From Betaproteobacteria bacterium (GTDB lineage Bacteria > Pseudomonadota > Gammaproteobacteria > Burkholderiales > Burkholderiaceae_C): a DNA stretch of 64,000 bases. A model generated the notes under the pieces. It made no database searches, was not told where the DNA came from, and saw only the letters and a program-made list of their open reading frames with translations. Each line of letters opens with the position of its first letter. The stretch's first letter is position 1. Where the stretch lies: NCBI GenBank assembly GCA_016868355.1, contig VGHB01000006.1, forward strand, positions 1 through 64,000, in the 5' to 3' direction. A program made the position numbers and the translations under genes. Shown one piece after another: positions 1 to 8,386 of the stretch.

Positions 1-27
1 GACTACATCACCGGACGATTTGGATGA
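1..27 (+). CDS. pstB: 3' end of phosphate ABC transporter ATPase PstB (partial)
   Basis: The first eight codons read DYITGRFG followed by TGA at 25-27. This is the usual C-terminus of PstB, the ATPase of the high-affinity phosphate importer PstSCAB. The stop overlaps an ATG at 24 (ATGA), the coupled start of phoU, which fits the conserved pstSCAB-phoU-phoB-phoR order. Only the tail is present, so the call rests on these residues and on the next genes. Confidence 0.85.
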   Translation, partial: DYITGRFG

Positions 28-746
28 CCAACATGAGTGACAAGCACCTTTCCACCCAATACAACGCCGAGCTCAGCGCCATTTCCAACCAGGTGCTGCA
101 GATGGGCGGCCTGGCCGAATCCCAAGTTGCACAGGCCATTTACGCCCTGACCCAGCTGAGCCCGGAAACGGCTGAACGGGTGGTGGAGACAGAGGCCAAG
201 GTCAATCAGCTGGAAGTGGAGATCGACTCCGAGCTGTCGACGATCATTGCTCGCCGACAACCCACCGCACGTGACCTCCGCCTCTTGGTGGCCATCAGCA
301 AGATGATCGCCAACCTCGAGCGGGTTGGCGATGAGGCTGCCCGCATAGCACGCACGGTCAGGCGCTTGATTGATTCGGGCATTTCCAGCAGGCTGCCCAT
401 TGGTGATTTGGCGTATGAGGCAGACTTGGCGATTATGCAGCTGCGCAAGGCTTTGGATGCCTTTGCCCGACTGGATGTCTCCCGTGCGCTGGAGGTGCTC
501 AAGCAGGACGACCAGATCGACCAGGAGTTCGACGGCTTGATGCGCAAGCTGATCACGTTCATGATGGAAGACCCACGGACGATTTCCAGTTGCATAGACT
601 TGGTGTTTGTGGCCAAAGCCATTGAGCGCGTGGGCGACCACGCTAAAAACCTGGCCGAAGTGACCATCTATGTGGTCAATGGCATCGATGTCCGCCACAC
701 GCCCGCGGCATCGCTGGAAGAAGCTTCTGTGGGCGCAACCAACTGA
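24..746 (+). CDS. phoU: Phosphate-specific transport system accessory protein PhoU
   Basis: A 240-residue all-helical protein of normal PhoU length. It has the two repeated three-helix PhoU domains, each with an E/D-rich metal-binding stretch (ANLERVGDEAARIA about residue 100 and AIERVGDHAKNLAE about residue 202). PhoU links phosphate flux through PstSCAB to the PhoR kinase and keeps the Pho regulon off when phosphate is plentiful. It acts in the cytoplasm at the inner membrane. The ATG at 24 overlaps the pstB stop; an in-frame ATG at 33 (MSDKHLS) is an equally good start. phoB follows after 8 bases. Confidence 0.97.
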   Translation: MTNMSDKHLSTQYNAELSAISNQVLQMGGLAESQVAQAIYALTQLSPETAERVVETEAKVNQLEVEIDSELSTIIARRQPTARDLRLLVAISKMIANLERVGDEAARIARTVRRLIDSGISSRLPIGDLAYEADLAIMQLRKALDAFARLDVSRALEVLKQDDQIDQEFDGLMRKLITFMMEDPRTISSCIDLVFVAKAIERVGDHAKNLAEVTIYVVNGIDVRHTPAASLEEASVGATN

Positions 747-754
747 GCCACTGA

Positions 755-1477
755 ATGAGCGCTGAAGTCCTGATCGTCGAAGACGAGGCGGCTATTGCCG
801 AACTCCTGGCTATCAATATCCGTCATGCTGGCATGACGGTGCGCGTAGCCCTGGATGCCGAGCAAGCGCGGCGCGAGGTCGACAAGCAACTCCCCAAGCT
901 GGTCCTGTTGGATTGGATGCTGCCGGGCCAGTCTGGCGTGCAATTGGCGCGACAGTGGCGAGCCGATGAGCGTACCCGTGACCTGCCGATCATCATGCTC
1001 ACGGCTCGTGCGGCAGAAGACGACCGCGTGGCGGGCTTGGACGCTGGGGCAGACGACTATCTCACCAAGCCGTTCTCGACCAAAGAGTTGATGGCACGGG
1101 TGCGGGCTGTGCTTCGACGGCGCGCTCCCGAGGCCCTGGACAAGCCCATCGAATCCGCCGGCATCCATTTGGACCCAGCCACCCGGCGTGTCACCGTGGG
1201 TGGGCGAGACATCAAGCTCAGTCCAACCGAGTTCAAGCTTTTGCATTTCCTGATGGCGCATCCCGAGCGTGTACATAACCGAACCCAGGTTCTGGACCGC
1301 GTGTGGGGCGATCATGTCTTCATTGAGGAGCGGACCGTGGATGTTCACGTTAAGCGCTTGCGGGAAGCCCTGCGCGCCGTGGGCTGTGATGCTGCTGTGG
1401 AAACGGTTCGGGGTGCTGGATACCGCTTCAATGCCCGAGCCGGAAGCCTCAGCGGGGCGGCTGCCGCCTCCAGCTGA
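755..1477 (+). CDS. phoB: Phosphate regulon response regulator PhoB
   Basis: A 240-residue OmpR/PhoB-type regulator. The N-terminal receiver domain shows the acidic pair VEDE, the phospho-acceptor Asp in LVLLDWMLPG (about residue 53) and the conserved Lys in TKPF (about 106). The C-terminal winged helix carries the recognition segment ending EERTVDVHVKRLREAL. When phosphorylated by PhoR it binds Pho boxes and activates phosphate-starvation genes; a candidate box lies before ppk1 at 4133-4150. It starts 8 bases after phoU, and its last 47 bases overlap the proposed phoR start. Confidence 0.97.
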   Translation: MSAEVLIVEDEAAIAELLAINIRHAGMTVRVALDAEQARREVDKQLPKLVLLDWMLPGQSGVQLARQWRADERTRDLPIIMLTARAAEDDRVAGLDAGADDYLTKPFSTKELMARVRAVLRRRAPEALDKPIESAGIHLDPATRRVTVGGRDIKLSPTEFKLLHFLMAHPERVHNRTQVLDRVWGDHVFIEERTVDVHVKRLREALRAVGCDAAVETVRGAGYRFNARAGSLSGAAAASS

Positions 1478-2573
1478 ACTGCAATTGAACGTGACGCACC
1501 AAGAAGCGCTGGGATCGGCCTTCGAGGCAGCTTTTGAGGCCGTGCCCAATGGCGTGGTGCTGTTAGATGCTGAACAGCGCATCGTCTGGTTGAATGCAAA
1601 CGCCTGCGTGCATCTGGCACTTGAGCCACAAAGCGACATTAGTCAACCCTTGACCAACTTGGTTCGAGACCCAGCCTTGGTGGCCGCATTGAACACGCCG
1701 CAGTCGGCAGAAGATTTTCGAATCGGCTCGCACCGGGCAGACCAGGTGCTCCTGATTCAGGTTCGAAGCTACGCACCTGGGCGCCGCATGGTGCTCACCC
1801 ACGATGTCACCGAATCTGACCGCATGGAGGCCATGCGTCGAGACTTCGTGTCCCATGTGTCACATGAAATTCGGACGCCGCTGACGGTGTTGGCAGGCTT
1901 TGTCGAAACGATGCAGACATTGGCTCTACAGGAACGAGAGCAGAACCGGGTTTTGGACCTCATGAGGCAACAGACCAGCCGGATGGAAGCCCTGGTGTCG
2001 GATCTCCTGCTGCTGGCCACCTTGGAGGGCAGCCCCAAGCCCGCTATTGCCCAGTGGGTACCCTTGATGCCATTGCTGCAGTCCGCCGTGGCCGATGGGC
2101 ACCACCTGTCTGGTGGCAAGCACGAACTCGTGTGCTCAGAAACGCCGGTCGAAGACCTGGAAGTGGCTGTGGAGGAGCCAGAGATAGCCAGTGCGCTGGG
2201 CAATCTCGTCAGCAACGCCGTCCGGTACACACCCGAGGCAGGGCGAATTGAGCTTCGGGCCCTGCTGCGCAGCGACGGCTACCTCGAGCTTCGGGTGATC
2301 GACAACGGAATCGGGATTGAGCGGCACCATCTTCCCAGAATCACCCAGCGCTTTTATCGAGTTGACAAAAGCCGGTCGCGCGCCACCGGTGGGACTGGAC
2401 TGGGATTGGCCATCGTCAAGCATGCCATTACCCGACACGGCGGCGAGCTGCTGGTGGACAGCAGCCCCGGGCAAGGCTCTTGCTTCACCTTGACCCTTCC
2501 GCCTGCTCGAGTACGGTGTGCCGTGGCTCAAGAAGAAGAGACATCAGCCTTAACGGCATCTTCACCAAGCTGA
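1431..2573 (+). CDS. phoR: Phosphate regulon sensor kinase PhoR, apparently without membrane segments
   Basis: About 380 residues. A PAS-like domain (AVPNGVVLLDAEQRIVWLN) is followed by the HisKA box SHVSHEIRTPLTVLAGF with the phospho-acceptor His, then the HATPase N box (LGNLVSNAVRYTPEAG), G1 (DNGIGIE), F (RFYRVDKSRS) and G2 (GGTGLGLAIVK) motifs. The frame is open further upstream to 1269, but that part is the antiphase reading of phoB, so the ATG at 1431 is the first sensible start. Typical PhoR has hydrophobic helices ahead of the PAS domain; none are seen here, which predicts a soluble or peripheral kinase. The kinase function is secure; the missing membrane region is the odd point. Confidence 0.93.
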   Translation: MPEPEASAGRLPPPAELQLNVTHQEALGSAFEAAFEAVPNGVVLLDAEQRIVWLNANACVHLALEPQSDISQPLTNLVRDPALVAALNTPQSAEDFRIGSHRADQVLLIQVRSYAPGRRMVLTHDVTESDRMEAMRRDFVSHVSHEIRTPLTVLAGFVETMQTLALQEREQNRVLDLMRQQTSRMEALVSDLLLLATLEGSPKPAIAQWVPLMPLLQSAVADGHHLSGGKHELVCSETPVEDLEVAVEEPEIASALGNLVSNAVRYTPEAGRIELRALLRSDGYLELRVIDNGIGIERHHLPRITQRFYRVDKSRSRATGGTGLGLAIVKHAITRHGGELLVDSSPGQGSCFTLTLPPARVRCAVAQEEETSALTASSPS

Positions 2574-2628
2574 AACGTTCGCGTCATTGAGCCCTTGCAG
2601 CATTGAGGCTGCAGATAAGGAGTTCGAT

Positions 2629-3417
2629 GTGCAACAACTGGCCCCCCGCCATGCGGTCCCTTTTGCCGCGCCCGCCGACACCAAATCCAGTGCTGAGCTC
2701 AAAGTGGCCTGGGTTCGTCATCAAGACGAACTGAGGGCTGCGCAGTGTTTGCGCCATCGCGTGTTTCATGAGGAATGGAGCGCGCATGCCTCAGCCCACA
2801 CCGATGCACTGGATGTGGACAGGTTCGACCCATACTGCGAGCACCTGATCGTTACAACAGGGGAGTCAGCCGACGGTCCCGCGCAGGTGGTGGGTACCTA
2901 TCGGGTGCTGTTGCCTGATGCCGCCCGGCGTGCCGGTGGGTATTACACCGAAACGGAGTTTGACCTGTCCAGCTTGCGGGGGCTGAGGCCGTCAATGGCC
3001 GAGCTTGGTCGCTCCTGCATTGCAGCACCGTGGCGCACGGGGGGCGTGATTCTGATGTTGTGGACCCATTTGGTGCGCTTCCTGCACGCCAATGGGGTGC
3101 AGCAGTCCATTGGCTGTGCCAGTGTTCCGATGCCCGATGGCGGCGCCAATGCTGCGCGCTTGTGGCACGAACTGCGCGGCGAGCACCTGGCGCCGGAGCA
3201 TCTTCGGGTCAACCCACGAGTAGCACTTCCGGTAGACCTGTTGCCTGCGGTGGGTGCTGCTGAATGGCCGCCACTGGTTCGGGGATACATCAAGATTGGG
3301 GCTCAGGTATTGGGTGCGCCTGCCTGGGATTCCGCATTTGGCTGCGCCGACCTGCCCATGATGCTGGACTTCAACAGCATGTCGGCCTCCTATCGTAAGC
3401 GCTTCATTGGCGCTTGA
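2629..3417 (+). CDS. OlsB-like N-acyltransferase (GNAT family, ornithine-lipid / N-acyl amino acid type)
   Basis: A 262-residue protein with the OlsB pattern: CLRHRVFHEEW, a VVGTYRVLLPDAA strand, GGYYTETEFDLS, AELGRSCIAAPWR, IGCASVPMPDGGANAA and a C-terminal PPLVRGYIKIGAQVLGAPAWD. OlsB enzymes move a 3-hydroxyacyl chain from ACP to ornithine, making phosphorus-free membrane lipids. That suits a position straight after phoBR, since phosphate-limited bacteria replace phospholipids. The frame is open from a TTG at 2587, but AAGGAG at 2617-2622 with 6-base spacing selects the GTG at 2629. No OlsA acyltransferase is next to it, so related N-acyl amino acid synthases remain possible. Confidence 0.75.
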   Translation: MQQLAPRHAVPFAAPADTKSSAELKVAWVRHQDELRAAQCLRHRVFHEEWSAHASAHTDALDVDRFDPYCEHLIVTTGESADGPAQVVGTYRVLLPDAARRAGGYYTETEFDLSSLRGLRPSMAELGRSCIAAPWRTGGVILMLWTHLVRFLHANGVQQSIGCASVPMPDGGANAARLWHELRGEHLAPEHLRVNPRVALPVDLLPAVGAAEWPPLVRGYIKIGAQVLGAPAWDSAFGCADLPMMLDFNSMSASYRKRFIGA

Positions 3418-3427
3418 CCAGATTCAA

Positions 3428-3444
3428 TATAAACGGTATAAACG
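3428..3444 (+). promoter_or_regulatory. Tandem TATAAACG repeat upstream of the H1-like gene
   Basis: TATAAACG occurs at 3428-3435 and again at 3437-3444, a 9-base period, in an AT-rich patch 26 bases before the ATG at 3470. The protein encoded next has a ribbon-helix-helix-like C-terminus, and such proteins often bind tandem repeats in their own promoters. It could equally contain the -10 element. Autoregulation is an inference. Confidence 0.4.
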
Positions 3445-3469
3445 ATTTACATTGTTTAAGGAGGCCACC

Positions 3470-3928
3470 ATGGCAACAGCCAAGAAATCCGCACCAGTAC
3501 CGCGCAAGGCACCCGCTTCGCGCAAATCCACCCCCGTCAAGGCCGCAGCGCCGTCAAAGAAGGCCTCGCCCGCACGCAAGGTCTCGGCCGCGCGCAAGGC
3601 GCCGATCGCCCTACAGGCTGCTGCACCAGGCAAGGCTGAGAAACCTTCCAAAGCCGACAAGCCTTCTAAAGCTGAAAAAGCAGCCAAGTCAGAAAAGCTC
3701 TCCCGCAAGGAAAAGCTCGTTCGTGACAGCTTCACCATGCCCGCGGCCGACTTTGGCTTGATTGCTGCGGTCAAGCAGCGGGCGCTCGGCTTTCAGCATG
3801 TGGCCAAGAAATCTGAGGTGCTGCGTGCCGGCTTGGTCGCACTTCAAGGCCTCAGCGAAGCGCAGTTGCGTGCCATTCTGGAGAGTCTGCCCGTGATCAA
3901 GACCGGGCGCCCCAAGAAGGCAAACTGA
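3470..3928 (+). CDS. Histone H1-like Lys/Ala/Pro-rich protein with ribbon-helix-helix-like C-terminus
   Basis: A 152-residue protein. Residues 1 to about 80 are a low-complexity basic tail of Lys, Ala, Pro and Ser with repeated PSKA(D/E)K units, as in bacterial H1-like nucleoid proteins. The last 70 residues form a compact domain: a strand (RDSFTMP), a helix, then KKSEVLRAGLVALQGLS and IKTGRPKK, the layout of a ribbon-helix-helix DNA-binding fold. AAGGAGG at 3458-3464 fixes the ATG at 3470. It probably binds DNA and could compact or regulate it. No specific family name is assigned. It stands alone between the OlsB-like gene and ppk1. Confidence 0.75.
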   Translation: MATAKKSAPVPRKAPASRKSTPVKAAAPSKKASPARKVSAARKAPIALQAAAPGKAEKPSKADKPSKAEKAAKSEKLSRKEKLVRDSFTMPAADFGLIAAVKQRALGFQHVAKKSEVLRAGLVALQGLSEAQLRAILESLPVIKTGRPKKAN

Positions 3929-3929
3929 T

Positions 3930-4100
3930 TCCAGCCATCGAACCTATTTCAACAGCCGAAGCGGCACCACGGGTGACCGGGGGGCCGAGGGCCTGACCCT
4001 GATTCCAGCCCACCGGTCCCCCAACGGAAAGCCGCTGCTCATCATCGGCAACGAGGTCAGTGGGACCACGGCCATTGTTCAAATTGACCTGCTTCCGTGA
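3930..4100 (+). pseudogene. 3' remnant of a choice-of-anchor-I / alkaline-phosphatase-like gene
   Basis: In the frame ending with TGA at 4098-4100 the sequence encodes GDRGAEGLTLIPA then SPNGKPLLIIGNEVSGTTA, closely like the C-terminal end of secreted choice-of-anchor-I proteins (often labelled alkaline phosphatase or phytase-like). There is no start codon or upstream domain; the frame runs back into the H1-like gene. The remainder of a gene of perhaps 500 or more residues is gone. A phosphate-scavenging protein would fit this Pho-related block, but that is inference. Confidence 0.6.
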
Positions 4101-4132
4101 TCGACATACGCTGGCCATACCAAGGTGTTGTT

Positions 4133-4150
4133 TCGTCATCATTCCGTCAC
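4133..4150 (+). promoter_or_regulatory. Candidate Pho box upstream of ppk1
   Basis: Two half-sites, TCGTCAT (4133-4139) and CCGTCAC (4144-4150), are separated by the 4-base spacer CATT. Against the PhoB consensus CTGTCAT-N4-CTGTCAC they match 5 of 7 and 6 of 7 bases with exact spacing. A plausible -10 (GCATAA) follows at about 4158-4163, and the ppk1 ATG is at 4173. This predicts PhoB control of the polyphosphate operon. Confidence 0.55.
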
Positions 4151-4172
4151 GAATGCTGCATAACCTTTGGCC

Positions 4173-6347
4173 ATGGCAAGCAACCGCGGCTCTGCAAACT
4201 CAGTGGCAGAGCCTTCTGATGGGCCGGTAAGCGATTTGTCGAAGGCACCGATTTGGCTGAGCCGGGAGTCGTCGATTCTGGCCTTCAATCGGCGAATCTT
4301 GGCGCAGTCGCGCTACCCCGATGTTCCCGTGCTGGAGCGCTTGCGCTACATCACCATCGTGTCGTCCAACCTCGACGAGTTCTTCGAGGTGCGGTTTGCC
4401 GACCTGCTGCAACAGTCGCGAGAGTCTGGCAGCCGCGCAGGCCTGGGGTCCTTGCGGGCCATTTCCGATCAGGCGTACCAGCTGATCAATGAACAGTACG
4501 CCATCTTCAACGACCAGGTGTCACCCGAGCTACGGCGGTCGGGCATCGACATCCTGACCCACGCGGAGCGCAACACGGCCCAGCGGGTATGGGTAGCCCA
4601 GTACTTTCACGAGCAGGTTCAGCCGCTGCTGATGCCTTTTGGGCTTGACCCTGCACACCCGTTCCCACAGGTTGCCAACAAATCCTTGAACTTCATCGTG
4701 GAGCTGACGGAGGGGTCGCGCGCGGGTATCGCCATTGTCCGCGTGCCCCGTGCATTACCCCGGGTCATTCGGCTGCCCGACGAATTGCAACCGGGTCGTC
4801 AGTCGTTTGTGCTGCTGTCCAGCGTGATTCGGTCTCACCTGCACGAGTTGTTTCCAGGCTCCACCGTCGGCAGCTTCTCGCAGTTCCGTGTGACCCGCGA
4901 TTCCGATCTCGATGTGGATGAGGAAGAGGTTACCAATCTACGACAGGCGCTTCGATTTGAGCTCACGCGGCGTCACTTTGGCTTGGCCATCCGGCTGGAA
5001 GTGATACAGACCTGCCCGAAGTCGCTGTCCAGTATCCTGCAGCAGCAGTTTGGCATTCCCGATGAGGCCGTCTTCAGGGTCAATGGGCCCGTCAATTTGG
5101 TGCGTTTGAACCAGTTGATCGACCAGGCACAGGGCGCGGCATTGCGGTTTCCTCGCTTTGAGCCGGCCTGGCCGCGCGACTTGGCGCCGCGAAGCCTAGC
5201 CCTGATGCCGCAGGTGCGCCAGCGAGATTGCTTGTTGCATCATCCATTTGATTCGTTCGATCCGGTGCTGCAGCTCTTACGCGAGGCGGTGGCTGACCCT
5301 GACGTCTTGGCCATCAAGCAGACCATCTACCGCACGGGCGGGCAGTCCGAGTTGATGGAGCTGTTGTTGGAGGCCGCCCGCCGAGGCAAGGAAGTCCTGG
5401 TGGTGGTGGAGCTCAAGGCGCGATTTGATGAAGAAGCCAACATTGACTGGGCCGATCGACTGGAGGCTGTGGGCGCACAGGTGGTGTACGGCGTGGTGGG
5501 CTTGAAGACCCATGCCAAGATGCTGCTGGTGACGAGGCGTGAAGCGCTTAAAGGCGCGAGGCCCGGCCGTTCGAAGGGCGACCTGGCCACGGTCAGCCAC
5601 CACCGTCATGGCAAAGCCGCTGCCTTGGGGCTGCGGCACTACCTGCATCTGTCAACGGGAAACTACAACGCATCCACGGCTCACCTGTACACCGATCTGG
5701 CCTTCATCACCTGCAACCCAGCGCTGACACATGACGCGCAGGCCTTGTTTCGACACCTTTCCAGCTTGGCCGATTTGCCGCGGCTGAGGAAGCTGTCGGT
5801 CGCACCCTTGGGCTTGCATCAGCGCATGCTTCGACTGCTGGAACGTACTGCCCAGGCTGCACGCAGTGGGTTTGCTTCGCGGGTGGTGGTCAAGTGCAAT
5901 GCACTGACCGATCAAGATCTGATGGAGGCCCTGGTACGGGCATCACAAGCTGGTGTCCAGATCGATCTCATTGTTCGCGGGGCCTGCATGCTCGCACCGG
6001 GTGTGGCCGGCCTGACGGAGAACATCCGCATTCGCTCGGTGGTGGGGCGTTTTCTGGAGCACAGCCGAATCTTCTACTTCCGTTGGGGATCAGGCCCGCG
6101 AGATGAGAGTCTGTGGCTGTCCAGCGCCGATTGGATGCACCGCAATATGCAGCGGCGCATCGAGCTGGCTTGGCCCATCGATAATGCCGAACGGCGTCAA
6201 CGGGTCATTGACGAGGCCTTAGTTCCTTACCTGTACGACCAGCGCGGTGCATGGGAGTTGGATGCCACCGGCGGGTATGCGCCCCTCAACCCGCAGGGTT
6301 TGAGTGCACAGGCCGAACTGCTGAGGCGCTACACCACATGGACTTGA
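4173..6347 (+). CDS. ppk1: Polyphosphate kinase PPK1
   Basis: A 724-residue enzyme that reversibly makes polyphosphate from ATP. It shows the N-terminal four-helix part (FLxRESSILAFNRRIL-like start, SNLDEFFEVRFADL), a head domain and the two PLD-like catalytic domains. KQTIYRTGGQSELMELL and GLKTHAKMLLV (with the autophosphorylated His) are present, as are HLSTGNYNASTAHLYTD and the C-terminal SSADWMHRNMQRRIE. The frame is open from a TTG at 4167; ATG at 4173 is the better start. sixA overlaps its end by 10 bases, indicating co-transcription. Length is close to the family norm of about 690. Confidence 0.97.
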   Translation: MASNRGSANSVAEPSDGPVSDLSKAPIWLSRESSILAFNRRILAQSRYPDVPVLERLRYITIVSSNLDEFFEVRFADLLQQSRESGSRAGLGSLRAISDQAYQLINEQYAIFNDQVSPELRRSGIDILTHAERNTAQRVWVAQYFHEQVQPLLMPFGLDPAHPFPQVANKSLNFIVELTEGSRAGIAIVRVPRALPRVIRLPDELQPGRQSFVLLSSVIRSHLHELFPGSTVGSFSQFRVTRDSDLDVDEEEVTNLRQALRFELTRRHFGLAIRLEVIQTCPKSLSSILQQQFGIPDEAVFRVNGPVNLVRLNQLIDQAQGAALRFPRFEPAWPRDLAPRSLALMPQVRQRDCLLHHPFDSFDPVLQLLREAVADPDVLAIKQTIYRTGGQSELMELLLEAARRGKEVLVVVELKARFDEEANIDWADRLEAVGAQVVYGVVGLKTHAKMLLVTRREALKGARPGRSKGDLATVSHHRHGKAAALGLRHYLHLSTGNYNASTAHLYTDLAFITCNPALTHDAQALFRHLSSLADLPRLRKLSVAPLGLHQRMLRLLERTAQAARSGFASRVVVKCNALTDQDLMEALVRASQAGVQIDLIVRGACMLAPGVAGLTENIRIRSVVGRFLEHSRIFYFRWGSGPRDESLWLSSADWMHRNMQRRIELAWPIDNAERRQRVIDEALVPYLYDQRGAWELDATGGYAPLNPQGLSAQAELLRRYTTWT

Positions 6348-6814
6348 TACTTTGGCGCCATGCTGAGGCTGTTCCCGGCAGCGAGACCTTGGCAGACTTG
6401 GATCGACCCTTGACTCCCAAGGGACAGCGCCAAGCCAAGCGTATGGGCGAGTGGCTTAACCGGGTTCTGCCGGAGAGTGCACGCATCCTGGTGAGCCCTG
6501 CGCTTCGGACGCAAGCCACGGCCGAAGCCTTGGAGCGACGATTCAAGACCGTGGCCGGCTTGGCGCCGGATGGCACGATTGAACATCTGTTGGCCGAAAC
6601 CCGATGGCCACAGGCGCGGGAGGTCACCGTGGTTGTGGGGCACCAGCCCACGCTGGGCCTGGCGGCCGCGTACCTGATGGGTGCTCAGCAAGTCACCGCC
6701 GACAATCCCTGGCGTATCAAGAAGGGCGCCATCTGGTGGATTCGGGCCAGAGCACTTGACGATGGCAACCTCGCGGTAACGACCGTGGCGGTGCGCACGC
6801 CTGACTTGCTTTAG
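6338..6814 (+). CDS. sixA: Phosphohistidine phosphatase SixA
   Basis: A 158-residue histidine-phosphatase-superfamily protein. It starts MDLILWRHAEA with the catalytic RHA/G motif at residues 7-9, followed by DRPLTPKGQRQAK, LVSPALRTQATAEAL and the second His in VVVGHQPTLG. SixA removes phosphate from phosphohistidine, classically on phosphorelay or PTS proteins. The ATG lies inside the ppk1 end (10-base overlap). Its 3' end overlaps the converging ppx by 4 bases. A role linked to PPK1 phosphohistidine is speculative. Confidence 0.9.
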   Translation: MDLILWRHAEAVPGSETLADLDRPLTPKGQRQAKRMGEWLNRVLPESARILVSPALRTQATAEALERRFKTVAGLAPDGTIEHLLAETRWPQAREVTVVVGHQPTLGLAAAYLMGAQQVTADNPWRIKKGAIWWIRARALDDGNLAVTTVAVRTPDLL

Positions 6815-8343
6815 TCGGATCCGTCGGTCCAGCGCAGGCGCAGCAGCCCGGTCTTCAACCACACCGCGACTTCCTCGCGCAGCAGGTGCTGTGTCCTGAG
6901 CTCTGCGGGCGTCAAGCGCCGCTCGCGGGTGTTGTGTCCCCAGGACATCATCACCTCGCCTTGGCGGTCGCGGTGGACATGCAGCTTCACCTTGGCTGCC
7001 TGTTGGCGGCCATGACAACACAAGACGGCCAGTCGCAGGCACAGCAGCAGCAGGGCGAAGTCTTTCCGTGCGAACCCAGCCTCAACCTTTCGCAGACCGC
7101 CCCGTTGGCCCAGTACCAACTCACCAATTCGCCGCTGTTGGCTCTGGGAAAAGCCCGCCGCGTCAAGGTGATCCAACAGATAGGCACTGTGCCGGTGATG
7201 GTCATGGTGCGAAACCATCAGGCCAATCTCATGCAGGTCGCAGGCCCAAGCCAATTCCCGAACGTACTCATCAGCAAGGTCAGGCAACAAGTGGCGTTGC
7301 AAGTTCAAGGCAAGATGCTGCACGCGCCGGGCTTGGTCGGTGTCCACCTCAAAGCGCTGTTGCAGCTGTGCCACCGTGGCATCCCGAACATCTCGGGCCT
7401 CGACGCCCAAGGACACCTTGCGGCGTTGGTGCAGATCGAAGATGACGCCCTGGCGGAGGGCGGCTCTCGAGGGTTGAATTTCCGGGATTCGAAACTGCAC
7501 CATGAGGGTGTATAGGATGGCCAGCCCACCTGCCAAGACCGGCTTGCGCTCATCCTTGAGTCCGCGCAGGTCCAAGCGATCGATATGCCCCGCCTGGACG
7601 CAACGCTCAATGCACCAGGCCAGAGCAGAAGGGGTGAGACGGCCATCGGTCACACCGTGCGCGGCCAACAAGGCCGATACGGCACCTGCGGTGCCGGAAG
7701 AGGCCAGCGCTTCGCTCCAGCGGTCAGGCGTGAAGATCTTCTCTGCCTCTTCAAATTCGGCGCCGGCGGCCACTTGAGCGGCCCGAAATGCGTCGGCCGA
7801 CAGCCGGCCATCCTCAAAGTAGCGTTGGGTGACCGATTGACTGCCGATCCCGAAAGACTCCGCAGCGCCGGGCTTGAGGCCTTGACCCATCACGAACTCG
7901 GTTGATCGCCCGCCGATGTCAATCACCAGCCGGGGTTTATCGCTGGGGTTCAGGTTCGCCACGCCGGCATAGATCAGGCGCGCCTCCTCCCGACCGGAAA
8001 TCACCTCGATCGGCACCCCCAGAACCGGCTCAGCCATGGCCAGGAAGTGGTTTCGATTGCGTGCCTCACGCAAGGTCTGGGTGGCCACCGCGCGGACCTC
8101 GCGGACGTCGTGCAGGCGCAGCAGTTCGGACATGGCCGCCAAGGTCACCAAGCCCCGTTCGGCCGCATCCGGCCGAAGGGAGCCGTTTTCATCCAAGCCC
8201 GATCCCAGCCGGACCGGTTCTTTCAGGTAATCCAGCCGCCGGTAGCGGCCATCAAGGATGCGCGCAATCTCGATCCGGAAGCTGTTGGACCCAATGTCGA
8301 TGGCCGCCAGGGGGACATCCAGGATTTGATGAGCGTCATTCAT
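6811..8343 (-). CDS. ppx: Exopolyphosphatase Ppx/GppA
   Basis: A 510-residue ASKHA-fold phosphatase. The N-terminal phosphate-binding motif AAIDIGSNSFRIEIARI and the second motif LVIDIGGRSTEFVMG mark the Ppx/GppA family. The C-terminal half has the His-rich HD-like segment HEIGLMVSHHDHHRHSAYLL. It removes terminal phosphates from polyphosphate (or pppGpp), the reverse of PPK1, which is encoded convergently next door. Length and domain order match full Ppx. Ppx and GppA activity cannot be separated from sequence alone, but the ppk1 context favours Ppx. Confidence 0.93.
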   Translation of the reverse strand: MNDAHQILDVPLAAIDIGSNSFRIEIARILDGRYRRLDYLKEPVRLGSGLDENGSLRPDAAERGLVTLAAMSELLRLHDVREVRAVATQTLREARNRNHFLAMAEPVLGVPIEVISGREEARLIYAGVANLNPSDKPRLVIDIGGRSTEFVMGQGLKPGAAESFGIGSQSVTQRYFEDGRLSADAFRAAQVAAGAEFEEAEKIFTPDRWSEALASSGTAGAVSALLAAHGVTDGRLTPSALAWCIERCVQAGHIDRLDLRGLKDERKPVLAGGLAILYTLMVQFRIPEIQPSRAALRQGVIFDLHQRRKVSLGVEARDVRDATVAQLQQRFEVDTDQARRVQHLALNLQRHLLPDLADEYVRELAWACDLHEIGLMVSHHDHHRHSAYLLDHLDAAGFSQSQQRRIGELVLGQRGGLRKVEAGFARKDFALLLLCLRLAVLCCHGRQQAAKVKLHVHRDRQGEVMMSWGHNTRERRLTPAELRTQHLLREEVAVWLKTGLLRLRWTDGSD

Positions 8344-8386
8344 AACGTAGTGGCGCGAGCCTACCCCACAGATTTGAAGATTTCAT

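Noticed and set aside
668-1639. A 323-codon minus-strand frame over phoB
   Set aside because: Antisense of phoB and phoR, both certain; no motif in the translation.
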